From positions 1 to 39,498 of the forward strand of contig JASHPE010000481.1 in the NCBI GenBank assembly GCA_030038235.1: a stretch of DNA of 39,498 nt, read 5' to 3'. The translations under genes and the position numbers were made by a program. Shown here piece by piece: positions 29,584 through 38,834 of this stretch. Within the stretch, counting starts at the first letter, position 1; each line of letters starts with the position of its first letter. The DNA comes from Terriglobia bacterium. Lineage in GTDB: Bacteria > Acidobacteriota > Terriglobia > UBA7540. The notes under the pieces are model-generated. The model was given only the letters and a program-made list of their open reading frames with translations. It was not told the origin of the DNA and did not search any database.

Positions 29584-31403
29584 CGGCCCGCATCCAGCAC
29601 GCGCTCGCGGCTGCCAGTCGGCTCCGGACGGCGGTCCGCGCGCTCGGAGGGCGGCGCGCGCTTGAGCAGCTCCGGTAGGCGCGGGAACAGCCCCACCGCG
29701 CCCTGAACCTGAGGATCGCCTTTGGTGGCCACCTCATCCCCGGCGGCCACGCCATAGACGATATTCATCAACTCGGTGCGGATGCGGAGCTCAAGATAAT
29801 CGTGGTCCTGCTCCCAGTAGTTTTCCGGTGTGCGCACGCCGCTCTGGTGCAGGAAGTCCTGAAAATCGCCCAGCACCAGGTCGTCCGGCTCGAAGCTGCG
29901 CGGGACCTGCGGGTGGGCGCTGCGATACTGGTCCGCGAATTCCGTAAAGGCGCCGCGCTGGTCGAGAAACTGCACCCACGGATCGAGGTCGCGCGCCGAC
30001 AGAACAACGTCCGGCGTGACGCCGCCACCCGCAGCGAGCGTGCGTCCGTCGTCGGTGACGAAACCGGAGGTCTCGCCGGTGCGGCTGGGCGGCATGGCCT
30101 CAAGCGAGGTGCCGGGGATGGGACGCTGGATCGATCGGCCGCTGGGCGTGAAGTATTGCGCTACGGTGAGCGCCAGGCCCATATTGTCGCTGAGCGGCAG
30201 CACGTTCTGCACCACCCCTTTGCCGAAAGTCGGCTCGCCCGCGATCACGGCGCGGTCGTGCTCCTCGAGGGCTGCCGCCACCACTTCTGCCGCGCTGGCG
30301 GTTTCGCCGTTCACCAGCACGACCAGCGGACCCTGCCAGGTCTGAAAATCCGAAGGCAATCCGACCGTACGCAGAGTCTGCGGCGGTTGGGCGCGGCCGC
30401 GGACCGTGAGCACGGAAAGACCATCGGGCAGGAAAATGCTCGCCACGCCCAGCGCTGCTTGCACCTGGCCGCCATGATTGTCGCGCAGGTCGAGGACAAC
30501 TCCGCCGAGCGCCGGACCGGCGGCGTGAGCCGGGTCTGGTCCCGCCTTCTTGCGGGCTGCTCGCGGCGCCTGGGCGCCGGAAGATGCACTCGGGCTGCCG
30601 GAACCAGAGTCGAGAGCGGCCTTCTGCAACTGGGCGAGCGCCTGAGACACTTCCTCGGGAGTGTTCGATTCAAAGCTCGTGACGTGCAGATACCCGAGGC
30701 CGGGCCGCAGCAGGAAGCTCTTGTCGACCGTAGGCATGTTGACTTCCGCCGGCTTGAGCTCGTAGTCCTGCGCCACGATTTTGCCGGGATGAATCACGCC
30801 CAGCCGCACGGGTTTTTCGCGCGCCTGCTCCAGCAGCTCAATCATCGACTGAAAATCGAGCCCGGCAATGCGGGTTCCGTTGACCTCCACAATCTCGTCG
30901 CCCGGCCCGAGACCGGCGCGCCCGGAGGGCGAGTCCGGAGCGACGGATATCACCAGGATTTTGCCGACCTGCACATAAAGGATGGAGCCGAATCCCATAG
31001 CTTCGCCGCGCTGCTGCTGCTGGAGCTGGCGGAATTGATCGGTGTCGAAGAAGGACGAAAACGGGTCCAGCGTAGCGAGGCCCTGGCGGATGGCGCCATC
31101 CAGAAGCATGTGGTCCGGGTCCACGGGATCGGCCGAGTTCGCTTCGAGAGCGGCATAAATGCGCGCAATCTCGGCCGACGACTGCGCCACCGGATCGTCA
31201 GGCGCGCCCAGGGCCGGCGCTGCCGCGGGAGCAGATTGAGGAGCTTTTGGGGCCGGCGCCTGGCCACCCTCCCAGGCAGCCATCGAGCGGACGCCGGCGC
31301 CGGACGCCGCCAAAGCCAAGAAAGTTATGACGGCTAACTCACGGCGCCGAAAAAAACTCGTCCAACAGCTTGGGCTGGTACGCCCAAGGCGGTGCAATTG
31401 CAT
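29580..31403 (-). CDS. S41 C-terminal processing peptidase
   Basis: This 607-residue protein starts at ATG 31403 with GGAGGAGGG upstream. A membrane/signal segment (about 22-42) is followed by a Pro/Ala-rich linker, a PDZ domain (about 137-220: GFGSILYVQVGKILVISVAP, GDEIVEVNGTRIAG), and an S41 core. Ser370 in NGETASAAEV and Lys395 in TFGKGVVQ form the Ser/Lys dyad with typical 25-residue spacing. A 35-residue low-complexity insertion (about 275-305) splits the core before LRDNHGGQV. Such proteases trim envelope proteins at their C-termini. The C-terminal about 110 residues are an extra charged domain. Confidence 0.93.
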   Translation of the reverse strand: MQLHRLGRTSPSCWTSFFRRRELAVITFLALAASGAGVRSMAAWEGGQAPAPKAPQSAPAAAPALGAPDDPVAQSSAEIARIYAALEANSADPVDPDHMLLDGAIRQGLATLDPFSSFFDTDQFRQLQQQQRGEAMGFGSILYVQVGKILVISVAPDSPSGRAGLGPGDEIVEVNGTRIAGLDFQSMIELLEQAREKPVRLGVIHPGKIVAQDYELKPAEVNMPTVDKSFLLRPGLGYLHVTSFESNTPEEVSQALAQLQKAALDSGSGSPSASSGAQAPRAARKKAGPDPAHAAGPALGGVVLDLRDNHGGQVQAALGVASIFLPDGLSVLTVRGRAQPPQTLRTVGLPSDFQTWQGPLVVLVNGETASAAEVVAAALEEHDRAVIAGEPTFGKGVVQNVLPLSDNMGLALTVAQYFTPSGRSIQRPIPGTSLEAMPPSRTGETSGFVTDDGRTLAAGGGVTPDVVLSARDLDPWVQFLDQRGAFTEFADQYRSAHPQVPRSFEPDDLVLGDFQDFLHQSGVRTPENYWEQDHDYLELRIRTELMNIVYGVAAGDEVATKGDPQVQGAVGLFPRLPELLKRAPPSERADRRPEPTGSRERVLDAGR

Positions 31404-31548
31404 TCATCCCTCCTCCACTATCTTAACCGCGAAAGCAACTCCGTCGAGGCGAGCCTGCCGGATCGTAATGGTCAGGATGCGTGGCGGATGCGGGCGGGTT
31501 GGCCGCTCCGGTTCGCGGTGGGGGACGCAAGGTCACCGCAATGAATGT

Positions 31549-31554
31549 TATAGT
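31549..31554 (+). promoter_or_regulatory. Candidate -10 box for lemA-GIDE operon
   Basis: TATAGT about 80 bp upstream of the lemA start. No strong -35 partner is visible. Confidence 0.3.
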
Positions 31555-31631
31555 GCTGTAACGAGCCGGAACTCCGGAGGGAGCGCATCGTCCGCGCGAC
31601 TGCCGGCGACTTCAAGGGAGTGAACATAGTG

Positions 31632-32198
31632 ATGGGTGCAACCATTCTGGTGCTCTTGGTGCTGGGTCTGATCGTGGTGGGGCTGCTGCTGTATTTTATT
31701 ACCCTTTACAACAGCCTGGTGCGGCTGAAGAACGACATCGACAAGGCGTGGTCCAACATCGACGTGCTGCTGAAGCAGCGCCATGATGAGCTGCCCAAGC
31801 TCATCGAGACGTGCAAGGGCTATATGCAGTACGAGCAGAAGACGTTTCAGTTGATCACCGAGGCTCGCAGCGCTTATCAGCGCGCGACCACTTTCGAGGG
31901 CAAGGCCCAGGCCGATAATATGTTGACCGGCGCCCTCAAGACCCTGTTCGCGGTGGCGGAGAATTATCCAGACCTCAAGGCCAACACGAACTTCATGCAA
32001 CTGCAGGGCCGAATCACCGATATCGAGGAGAAGGTGGCGGACCGGCGCGAGTTCTTCAACGACGAAGTGAACACTTACAACATCCGCATCCAGCAGTTTC
32101 CCGACATGTTCGTGGCCAACATGATGAAGCTTCAGCAGCGCACGCTCTTCAAGGTCCCGGAAAGCGACCGCGCCGACGTGGAAGTGAAGTTCGCCTAG
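31632..32198 (+). CDS. lemA: LemA family membrane-anchored protein
   Basis: This protein has about 188 residues. Candidate starts are GTG 31620, GTG 31629 and ATG 31632; GGGAG at 31615-31619 best fits 31629 or 31632. One N-terminal membrane helix (VLLVLGLIVVGLLLYFITLY) precedes a helical-bundle domain with the LemA signature LYNSLVRLKNDIDKAWSNID, LLKQRHDELPKLIETCKGYM and FNDEVNTYNIRIQQFPDMFV. Its biochemical role is unknown. The next gene, a GIDE-domain protein, starts 3 bp after its stop, a pairing seen in many bacteria. Confidence 0.93.
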   Translation: MGATILVLLVLGLIVVGLLLYFITLYNSLVRLKNDIDKAWSNIDVLLKQRHDELPKLIETCKGYMQYEQKTFQLITEARSAYQRATTFEGKAQADNMLTGALKTLFAVAENYPDLKANTNFMQLQGRITDIEEKVADRREFFNDEVNTYNIRIQQFPDMFVANMMKLQQRTLFKVPESDRADVEVKFA

Positions 32199-32201
32199 GG
32201 C

Positions 32202-33131
32202 ATGCGATTCATCGGACTGCTGGCTGCCGCCTTCTGTCTCGGCCTCTACTGCTTCTTCCGGGGTTTTGGATTCCTGCGCCGTTACCGGGTGCTCGCCGAC
32301 ACGCCGCTTGCTCCCATCCGCGGCGCGGCCATGGGTTTCGTCGAAGTCTCGGGCACGGCGCGCGGTGACGAGACGGTGGCGAGTCCCGTGACGCGCACGC
32401 CCTGCTATTTCTACAAGGTCAAGATCGACCGATGGGACCATGGCTCGCGCGGCGGCGGAAAGTGGGTGGCGTTCGCCGCCGACGGCGATGGCGTGCGCTT
32501 CTATCTTGAGGACGAGACCGGACGCATTCTGGTGGACGCGCAGGACGCCGAGATCGATCTCGAAGATCCCTGCCAAACCGAAGTCAGGCACGAGTTCCTT
32601 CCGAGTTTTGGGGGCGACGCGCCGCATCCGTCCTTCATGCCGCCGACCGGGGAGGCGCTCCTCGAGTACATCACGCTGGTGAGCTCGGGATCGCGCACGG
32701 CTGCGTTTCAGGGAAGCGACCCATCGCTCGAATATCGCGTCAATCCGCCGCGCAAGAAGCCCCAACCACACGCCATGGGCGGCGCGCTGGACGTCCTCAG
32801 AATGCCCGGCCGCGGATACGCAGGTTCGCCGAACCGGTACCGCCTGACCGAGTACTGCATTGTGCCCGAGAAGCTCTACACCGTTTCCGGCACCTGCGTC
32901 GAGAATCCGCGCCCTCACAACGAGCAGGACCGGAACCTGATCCTCAAGGGCGACAACGAAGCCACGTTTCTGATTTCGGACGAAAGCAAGGCTGACCTGC
33001 AGAACGCGCTGGGCTGGCAGACGGCGAAGTATATTTTCGGGGGAGCCGCGCTTACGGTGGCGTCGGCCGCGCTGGTATTGCAGTCGATTGGATGGCTGCA
33101 AAGCGATTTCCTCGCGCAGCTCGTCAAGTGA
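32202..33131 (+). CDS. GIDE-domain membrane protein (LemA partner)
   Basis: This 309-residue protein has a short N-terminal membrane helix (residues 4-22) and a C-terminal one (about 278-297). The middle follows the GIDE domain found in mitochondrial MUL1-type proteins: TPLAPIRGAAMGFVEVSGTA, SPVTRTPCYFYKVKIDRW, LTEYCIVPEKLYTVSGTC. No RING domain is present, so the E3 ubiquitin ligase label used in databases does not apply. The role is probably envelope-related with LemA (inference from the 3-bp gap). Confidence 0.88.
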   Translation: MRFIGLLAAAFCLGLYCFFRGFGFLRRYRVLADTPLAPIRGAAMGFVEVSGTARGDETVASPVTRTPCYFYKVKIDRWDHGSRGGGKWVAFAADGDGVRFYLEDETGRILVDAQDAEIDLEDPCQTEVRHEFLPSFGGDAPHPSFMPPTGEALLEYITLVSSGSRTAAFQGSDPSLEYRVNPPRKKPQPHAMGGALDVLRMPGRGYAGSPNRYRLTEYCIVPEKLYTVSGTCVENPRPHNEQDRNLILKGDNEATFLISDESKADLQNALGWQTAKYIFGGAALTVASAALVLQSIGWLQSDFLAQLVK

Positions 33132-33206
33132 GGAAGTTGGCGCGACAAGTTAGGGATCAGGGGCGTGAGCTAGAGAGTAGGGAGTAGGCGTAAAGGGAGG
33201 GATTCC

Positions 33207-35270
33207 ATGTTGCGAATGAGACTACGACCTGCCGCGATCTTGGGCCTGGCAACGGTGATGGCCGGTCAGTGCGCATGGTCTTCCGGAGCGCGCGGGCAGG
33301 CGGCGCCGCAAACGACATCAGAGACGCAAGAACCTCCGAGTCTTGTGACGCGTGTGGGCGACACGGGATTCATCCAAGTCTACGCGGATAGCTTCAACGG
33401 TCTCTCGCCGGAGCAGAGGCTCGACGCCTATTGGCTGTCGATGGCCGCCATCGCCGTCAATCCCATCGCTTACGATCAGAACTCGAGCTACGGCCTTGCC
33501 CTCAAGCACCTGCTGGAGTCGATCATCACGCACTCGGACGGCATCGATCCTACCGTGCTCAAGAAGATTACGGATTACATCTTGCTCTTCTGGGGCAGTC
33601 ACGGCAATCACAATTCGTTCACTTCGCGCAAATTCCTGCCGGAGTTTACGCCGGACGAGTTGAGATCGGCGGCTGAACAGGCGTTGAAGAATGGTGCGCC
33701 CCTCGGCGGCGACCGGCAATCTCCGGCGGTGCTCGATTCCATGCTGGGCGTCTTGCAGAAGGCCATCTTCGATCCTGATTTTCAGCCGATGGTCACCCTC
33801 AAGAATCCGCCGAATGGCGAAGACCCGCTGCAGGCGAGCGGCAACAACTATTATTCGGGTGTAACGCTTAAGGATCTCGTAGGTTTCACCGAACATTACG
33901 CGCTCAATTCCCGCCTGGTGAAGCGCAACGGCCAGTTAATCGAGGAGGTGTATCGCGCCGGAATGCCGGATGGCAGCATCTCGCCAGGGCGCTACGCGCA
34001 TGAACTCGGACTCGCGATCGATGATCTACAGCATGCGCTTCCCTATGCTCCGGAGTCGCAGAAGAAGGTGATCAACGACCTGATTCGCTACTACCAGACG
34101 GGCGATCGGGCCGACTGGATTCAGTGCGGCATCGACTGGGTGCAGGACCGGACGAATCCCGACTTCTCGAACGGTTTCGTAGAGGTTTACAAGGACGCGC
34201 GCGGCCAGAAGGGTTCTATACAGGGCTTTGTGACCGTCGTCGACGAGCAGATGAACAAGATGATGACCGGATTCGCGGCTAACGCGTCCTATTTCGAGCA
34301 GAAAGCTCCCTGGGATGAGAAGTACAAGAATCCGAGCCCGAATCCGCCGATTGTAAATGCCGACGAGACGCTGATCGAGAGCGGTGATTTCGACGTGACG
34401 ACCATCGGCGACAATCTGCCCAACGAAGACGAAATCCACGAAAAATACGGGTCGAAAAGCTTCATCTTCACGGGTTCCATCCGGGCCCTGAACAGCCCGA
34501 CGGGCACCAAAGTAGCTGAGGAATTCGGCAGCTCGCAGCCGGAGATCGACCGTGCAAAGAAATACGGCGACCTTGCCGAGGATCTCTTCACCGCGATGCA
34601 CGAGGTGATCGGGCACGGGTCGGGGAGGATGAACCCGAAGCTCACAGCCGAGCCGGCATCCTATCTCAAAGAGTACTACTCCACGCTCGAAGAGACGCGC
34701 GCTGACTTGATGGCGCTCTGGAACTTCTTCGATCCCAAGCTGATCGAGATGGGTGTGATGCCGAATTACGACGTGGCCCGGACGGCTTACGACAGTGAGG
34801 CGCGGGCAGCTTTGGTCCAGCTCCGCGAAGTGCCCACCGGCGACACGATCGAGGAAGACCACCGGCGCGGCACGCAGTTGATCGTGAACTATATCCGCGA
34901 CAAGACCGGCGCTATCCAGCCCATCTCGCGCGACGGCAAAGTCTACATGGTGGTGACGAATTATTCGAAGATGCGCGAGGGTGTGGGCATGCTGCTCGCC
35001 GAATTGATGCGCATCAAGGCCGAAGGCGACTACGACGCTGCCAAGGGGCTGATCACCCAGTACGGGATTCACTTCAACACGGCCTGGCGCGATCAAGTGG
35101 TGGCGCGCTACAAGGCGCTGGGCCTGCCGACGTATTGGGTGGGAATCAATCCTGAGCTGGAACTGCAGCCAGGCAGTGGCGGCCAGCCTGACACCGTCAG
35201 CATCCGGTATCCACGGGACTTCGCAGAAGAGCAGTTGCGATACTCGAAGATCGACAGGGGAATCGAGTGA
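33207..35270 (+). CDS. Dipeptidyl peptidase III (M49), exported
   Basis: This 687-residue zinc exopeptidase removes dipeptides from the N-termini of short peptides. A signal peptide is visible at 1-31 (AAILGLATVMAGQCAW, then GARGQAA). Zinc ligands are in H465-E-V-I-G-H470 (the six-residue HExxGH motif unique to M49) and E495 in LEETRADLMALW, 30 residues later. This is the short spacing of Bacteroides-type DPP III, not the about 58-residue spacing of the human enzyme. It probably acts in the periplasm in peptide scavenging. It starts 75 bp after the GIDE gene. Confidence 0.93.
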   Translation: MLRMRLRPAAILGLATVMAGQCAWSSGARGQAAPQTTSETQEPPSLVTRVGDTGFIQVYADSFNGLSPEQRLDAYWLSMAAIAVNPIAYDQNSSYGLALKHLLESIITHSDGIDPTVLKKITDYILLFWGSHGNHNSFTSRKFLPEFTPDELRSAAEQALKNGAPLGGDRQSPAVLDSMLGVLQKAIFDPDFQPMVTLKNPPNGEDPLQASGNNYYSGVTLKDLVGFTEHYALNSRLVKRNGQLIEEVYRAGMPDGSISPGRYAHELGLAIDDLQHALPYAPESQKKVINDLIRYYQTGDRADWIQCGIDWVQDRTNPDFSNGFVEVYKDARGQKGSIQGFVTVVDEQMNKMMTGFAANASYFEQKAPWDEKYKNPSPNPPIVNADETLIESGDFDVTTIGDNLPNEDEIHEKYGSKSFIFTGSIRALNSPTGTKVAEEFGSSQPEIDRAKKYGDLAEDLFTAMHEVIGHGSGRMNPKLTAEPASYLKEYYSTLEETRADLMALWNFFDPKLIEMGVMPNYDVARTAYDSEARAALVQLREVPTGDTIEEDHRRGTQLIVNYIRDKTGAIQPISRDGKVYMVVTNYSKMREGVGMLLAELMRIKAEGDYDAAKGLITQYGIHFNTAWRDQVVARYKALGLPTYWVGINPELELQPGSGGQPDTVSIRYPRDFAEEQLRYSKIDRGIE

Positions 35271-35308
35271 TTTGAATTTTAGTGATTGGTGATTGGCGAT
35301 TGAAGCCG

Positions 35309-36076
35309 TCAGAGATGTTGCCTGAACCAGTCCACGGTTCGTCCGATCACTTCCGCTTCCCAGGCCACCGATGAGAACGTGTGGTCCGCACACGAGACGA
35401 TGACCTTCTCCTTAATCGCCGCTCGCGACGCCCGGAAGTACTCCGCCGGGTGGGTGAGCGGCAGGTGTTCGTCCCGCTCCGGATGGACGATCAGCGTGGG
35501 TCCCGTGAATGCGGCGACGGCGCGCAACGGATCGAGACGATCGGCTGCCTCCAGAAAATTCGGCGAGACGCGATGCCCGCTGTACTCCAGGTCGCCGTCC
35601 GCATCCGGCAGCGGACGCGCGAAACTGTCTGCGAGTCTTCGCATGATGGGGAGATGTGCGACGGCAGACCACAGGACCAATACGCGAGCGCGCAGCGGCT
35701 CGGCGAGCAGGGCGGCAATGGCGCCGCCGAGCGACAATCCGATGATGCCCAGCCGTTGCGGGTCGATCCCGCCTTCGCGCCGCAAGAAGCTTGCTGCATC
35801 CTGAGCGTCAGCCACTTCGGTTTCGAGGCTGGCGTCGCGGAACTCGCCGTCCGATTCACCCGAGCCGAAGAAGTCAAAGCGGAGCGATGCGATGCCGGCG
35901 CGCTCGAGCGCTCTCGAGCACTTAACGAAAAGCCAGTGCGATTCCATGCGATCGCCGGTGAATCCGTGCAGCAGCACGACGCCTGGCGGACGATGCTCAC
36001 CCGCAGCGTCCGGCTGGTGTAGCATCCCGCGAAGCCGGTGTCCGGCGCTATTCGCGAATTCGATCAATCGTTCCAT
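35309..36076 (-). CDS. Alpha/beta hydrolase (esterase/acylpeptidase-like)
   Basis: This 255-residue cytoplasmic protein has an oxyanion-region motif VVLLHGFTGDR (33-43), DFFGSGES (68-75), the nucleophile elbow GLSLGG with S115, an acid in HPERDEHLPL and a histidine in ADHTFSS near the C-terminus. It belongs to the large group of serine hydrolases with HGFTG motifs (esterases, feruloyl-esterase-like). The substrate is unknown. It is separated from ispF by the long palindrome at 36091-36192. Confidence 0.9.
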   Translation of the reverse strand: MERLIEFANSAGHRLRGMLHQPDAAGEHRPPGVVLLHGFTGDRMESHWLFVKCSRALERAGIASLRFDFFGSGESDGEFRDASLETEVADAQDAASFLRREGGIDPQRLGIIGLSLGGAIAALLAEPLRARVLVLWSAVAHLPIMRRLADSFARPLPDADGDLEYSGHRVSPNFLEAADRLDPLRAVAAFTGPTLIVHPERDEHLPLTHPAEYFRASRAAIKEKVIVSCADHTFSSVAWEAEVIGRTVDWFRQHL

Positions 36077-36090
36077 CGTTCGACTGGTTT

Positions 36091-36192
36091 CAGACGTAGG
36101 GGACAGCCTGGGAGCGCGGGCATCCTGCCCGCTCCGGAGAAGGGCTCAACGGCGGGCAAGGATGCCCGCGCCCAGGCTGTCCCTTACGTCTG
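36091..36192. repeat. Long inverted repeat whose right arm includes the ispF stop codon
   Basis: The left arm (36091-36132) and right arm (36152-36192) are inverted copies of about 41 bp with one substitution and small indels; the loop is about 19 bp. The arms start CAGACGTA(G/A)GGGACAGC and contain the inner palindrome GCGGGCATCCTGCCCGC. In the right arm CAGACGTAA, read on the minus strand, encodes the last two residues and stop of ispF. The structure would form a very stable hairpin at the mRNA 3' end and probably limits read-through into the hydrolase gene. Confidence 0.85.
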
Positions 36193-36768
36193 AACGCTGC
36201 CGAGCAAGACGACAGCCTCGGCGCGCATTACTTCGCTGCGGCCGATTTCGCCGATTCCCTCGCCGCTCTTGGCTTTCACGCTGACCCGATCCACTTCGAT
36301 CCCGAGCGCCTGCGCCACGTTCGAGGCCACGCGCTTGATGAACGGCGCCAGCCGCGGCTTCTCCAATTCGACAGTGGAATCCACATTCACGATGGCAAAG
36401 TCTTGTCCCCGCAACAGCGCAGCGACGTGACGTAGCAAACCGAGGCTGGCTGCGTCCTTCCATTCGGGCGCCGTGTCGGGAAAACGCCGACCGATGTCAC
36501 CGAGGGCCGCCGCGCCAAGCAGGGCGTCGCAAATGGCGTGCGCCAGCGCGTCGCCATCCGAGTGTCCCAACGGGCCGAGTTCAAAAGGGATGTGGACTCC
36601 GCCCAAAATCAGCTTGCGGTCCGGCACGAGACGGTGGACGTCGCTTCCGAAGCCGACGCGATATGGAGGCTGCTGCGGGGGGCCGCTCAAAGTCTGGGAG
36701 ACTCTATGCCGGCTTATTGAAAGCGTCCTGGTGCTTCCGCGCCTCGTTCTTTGTCCCTGACCCCTCAA
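36184..36768 (-). CDS. ispF: 2-C-methyl-D-erythritol 2,4-cyclodiphosphate synthase
   Basis: This is a step of the MEP isoprenoid pathway, converting CDP-ME 2-phosphate to MEcPP with loss of CMP. The protein is 194 residues; the family core (about 158) begins at YRVGFGSDVHRL, where D43 and H45 bind the metal, with the third ligand in GHSDGDALAHAICDALLGA. AKSGEGIGEIGRSEVMRAEA ends the fold. The first about 35 residues are an unusual arginine/serine-rich extension. The start overlaps the ispD stop by four bases, so the two are translationally coupled, but an internal start closer to the core is possible. Confidence 0.93.
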   Translation of the reverse strand: MRGQGQRTRRGSTRTLSISRHRVSQTLSGPPQQPPYRVGFGSDVHRLVPDRKLILGGVHIPFELGPLGHSDGDALAHAICDALLGAAALGDIGRRFPDTAPEWKDAASLGLLRHVAALLRGQDFAIVNVDSTVELEKPRLAPFIKRVASNVAQALGIEVDRVSVKAKSGEGIGEIGRSEVMRAEAVVLLGSVQT

Positions 36769-37457
36769 TTTTGCTCCGCCTCCTGCGCCAGGTAGAGGCG
36801 CGCCAAAGGGAGGTCCGAAGGCTTGGTGATCTTAATGTTGCGGTCTGAACCCATCAGCACCGTGACGGTCACCCCCAAGCGCTCGACCAGGCTGGACTCG
36901 TCAGTTCCCATGAACCCTTCCTGGCGAGCGTTGGCGAAGGCGTCTCGCAGCAAAGGATAACGGAAGGCCTGCGGCGTCTGCGCCAGCACAATGCGTTCGC
37001 GCGGGATGGTGCCCAGAATCATCTGGCGCTCCACCTGTTTCACCGTGTCGATACTGGGGATTCCAAGGATCGCTGCGCCGCCACTTCGCGCAGCTTCTAC
37101 CACCCGGTCGATCAACTCGAGCCCCACGAAGGGACGCACTGCGTCGTGAACCACCACAATGTCGGTGTCGGGTGGGGCGGCTGCGAGCGCGCGTTCCACC
37201 GTTTCCTGACGAGTGGCACCGCCGGCGATCACGGTCACGGGCTTATCGATGGGCTCGCGGGCGAGATCCTGGCGAACGCGCTCCATGTCGTCGGGCCGGA
37301 GGCCAAGGTCGATGGAATCGATTACGGCGCAACGGGCAAACTTCCGCAGGGTGTGGATGAAAATGGGCACGCCCTCGAGCGAGAGAAACTGCTTGGGCGT
37401 ACCGGCGCCCATGCGAACACCGGTGCCGGCTGCCGGAATGATGGCGAGAACACTCAT
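36765..37457 (-). CDS. ispD: 2-C-methyl-D-erythritol 4-phosphate cytidylyltransferase
   Basis: It transfers CMP from CTP to MEP in the MEP pathway. The protein is 230 residues with the nucleotide-binding loop IIPAAGTGVRMGAGTPKQF (6-24), the VVHDAVRPFV motif, and TDESSLVERLG followed by GSDRNIKITKPSDL near the end, all family signatures. It is followed directly by ispF with a four-base overlap, as in many bacteria where the two are fused or adjacent. Confidence 0.96.
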   Translation of the reverse strand: MSVLAIIPAAGTGVRMGAGTPKQFLSLEGVPIFIHTLRKFARCAVIDSIDLGLRPDDMERVRQDLAREPIDKPVTVIAGGATRQETVERALAAAPPDTDIVVVHDAVRPFVGLELIDRVVEAARSGGAAILGIPSIDTVKQVERQMILGTIPRERIVLAQTPQAFRYPLLRDAFANARQEGFMGTDESSLVERLGVTVTVLMGSDRNIKITKPSDLPLARLYLAQEAEQN

Positions 37458-37551
37458 ATGAAAGGCGCAGGGAACGAGGGTATCACGGATTAGACGTGTT
37501 CTTGACGCAAGCAGCGCTCCAGCGGAACGCCAATGGGATCTCGCGAGTGAG

Positions 37552-38610
37552 TCAGGCGCCTTGCTTGGCTTCTACGACGGCTGCGGGCCGGCCCTCGGTG
37601 TGTGCTGTGTCCATGGACCGCAAACGTTCCTCGTAGCGCCCGAAGATCATACGTCCGGCGGTAGTCTGCAGCACGCTGGTCACGGTGATATCGATGGTCT
37701 TCGACATCATTTTCTTGGCGTTGTCCACCACGACCATGGTGCCGTCGTCGAGATAAGCGACGCCCTGGTTATACTCTTTTCCTTCCTTCAAAATGAAGAC
37801 GCGCATGGCCTCGCCGGGCAGCACCACCGGGCGCAGGGCGTTGGCTAGTTCGTTGACGTTCAGCACGGCGATGCCCTGCAGTTGCGCCACCTTGTTCAGA
37901 TTGAAGTCATTCGTGATGATCTTGCCCTCGTAAACCTTGGCCAGCTCGATCAGCTTCAAGTCCACCGAGCGTACCTGGGGAAAGTCATCCTCCACGATCT
38001 GGACCTGTACAGAACTCATCTTCTGAATGCGCTGCAGCATGTCCAGCCCGCGGCGTCCGCGGTTGCGCTTGAGCGCGTCGGAGCTGTCAGCGACCAGTTG
38101 CAGCTCGCGCAAGACGAATTGGGGCACGATGACCTGGCCCTCGATGAATCCGGCTTCACAGATGTCCGAGATACGGCCGTCGATGATGACGCTGGTGTCG
38201 AGGATCTTGGCAGTGCGGCGCTGGCGCTCGCCCGAGAACAATCCACCGAGCGCTGAGAGGTTTAGAACGTCGCCTTTGACCGCGCCGAGCACAAATCCGG
38301 TATAGGCCATGACCAGCAGCAGAGTGAGTTGGAAGAACGAAGCCGAGTGTTTTTCGACTGAAGTCAGGCTGAGCAGGTTGCCGATCATCACGGCGCCCAG
38401 AATGCCCAGGGAGGCTCCCAAGCCGGCGCCGATCAGCCGCTTCAGGCTTACTTTCTCAAGTCGCAGCTCAAACACCACACAGGCAAGACCCAACATCAGG
38501 CCGAGTCCCGTGGCCGGCAGAGCGGGCCAGTGGAAGGGGCGGAGGTGGTAGGTCACAGCGGCAAAGCCGACCACGAACATCGCCCGCACAATCCAGACTT
38601 CCCATTTCAT
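37552..38610 (-). CDS. PIN-TRAM domain integral membrane protein (YacL-like)
   Basis: This protein has 352 residues from the ATG at 38610, with GGGGGAC upstream. About four membrane helices cover residues 8-115. A PIN domain follows (KILDTSVIIDGRISDICEAG with its first Asp, VIVPQFVLRELQLVADSSD, IITNDFNL with the later Asp). A C-terminal TRAM domain (about 270-330, LKEGKEYNQGVAYLDDGTMV) suggests RNA binding. This matches YacL of Bacillus, often located next to ispD-ispF as here. It is presumed to be a membrane-bound RNA nuclease; its target is unknown. Confidence 0.92.
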   Translation of the reverse strand: MKWEVWIVRAMFVVGFAAVTYHLRPFHWPALPATGLGLMLGLACVVFELRLEKVSLKRLIGAGLGASLGILGAVMIGNLLSLTSVEKHSASFFQLTLLLVMAYTGFVLGAVKGDVLNLSALGGLFSGERQRRTAKILDTSVIIDGRISDICEAGFIEGQVIVPQFVLRELQLVADSSDALKRNRGRRGLDMLQRIQKMSSVQVQIVEDDFPQVRSVDLKLIELAKVYEGKIITNDFNLNKVAQLQGIAVLNVNELANALRPVVLPGEAMRVFILKEGKEYNQGVAYLDDGTMVVVDNAKKMMSKTIDITVTSVLQTTAGRMIFGRYEERLRSMDTAHTEGRPAAVVEAKQGA

Positions 38611-38834
38611 GCTTTGTCCCCCTGAGCGCCCGACAGATAGTGACAAAGCGCCCCCTTCGGACCTAATTCCAGCAGCGCGGGACGTCTTCGGTCCCGACGA
38701 TAACCTGCCCCCTAAAGAGCAGGCTCTACTTGGGAATAGGACCTTCTACACCCTGGCTGGAGTATAGCACTTGTGATTAAGCTCCGGCAGCGAGCAGGAC
38801 GTGTACTGCAAGAAGATACAACACTGCGCCATGA

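Noticed and set aside
29801-31337. 511-codon plus-strand open frame
   Set aside because: It is antisense to the S41 protease.
31548-33101. 517-codon minus-strand open frame
   Set aside because: It is antisense to the lemA-GIDE pair, both of which are strong family matches. The antisense product is low-complexity and basic.
34026-35393. 455-codon minus-strand open frame
   Set aside because: It is antisense to the DPP III gene, which has complete zinc motifs.
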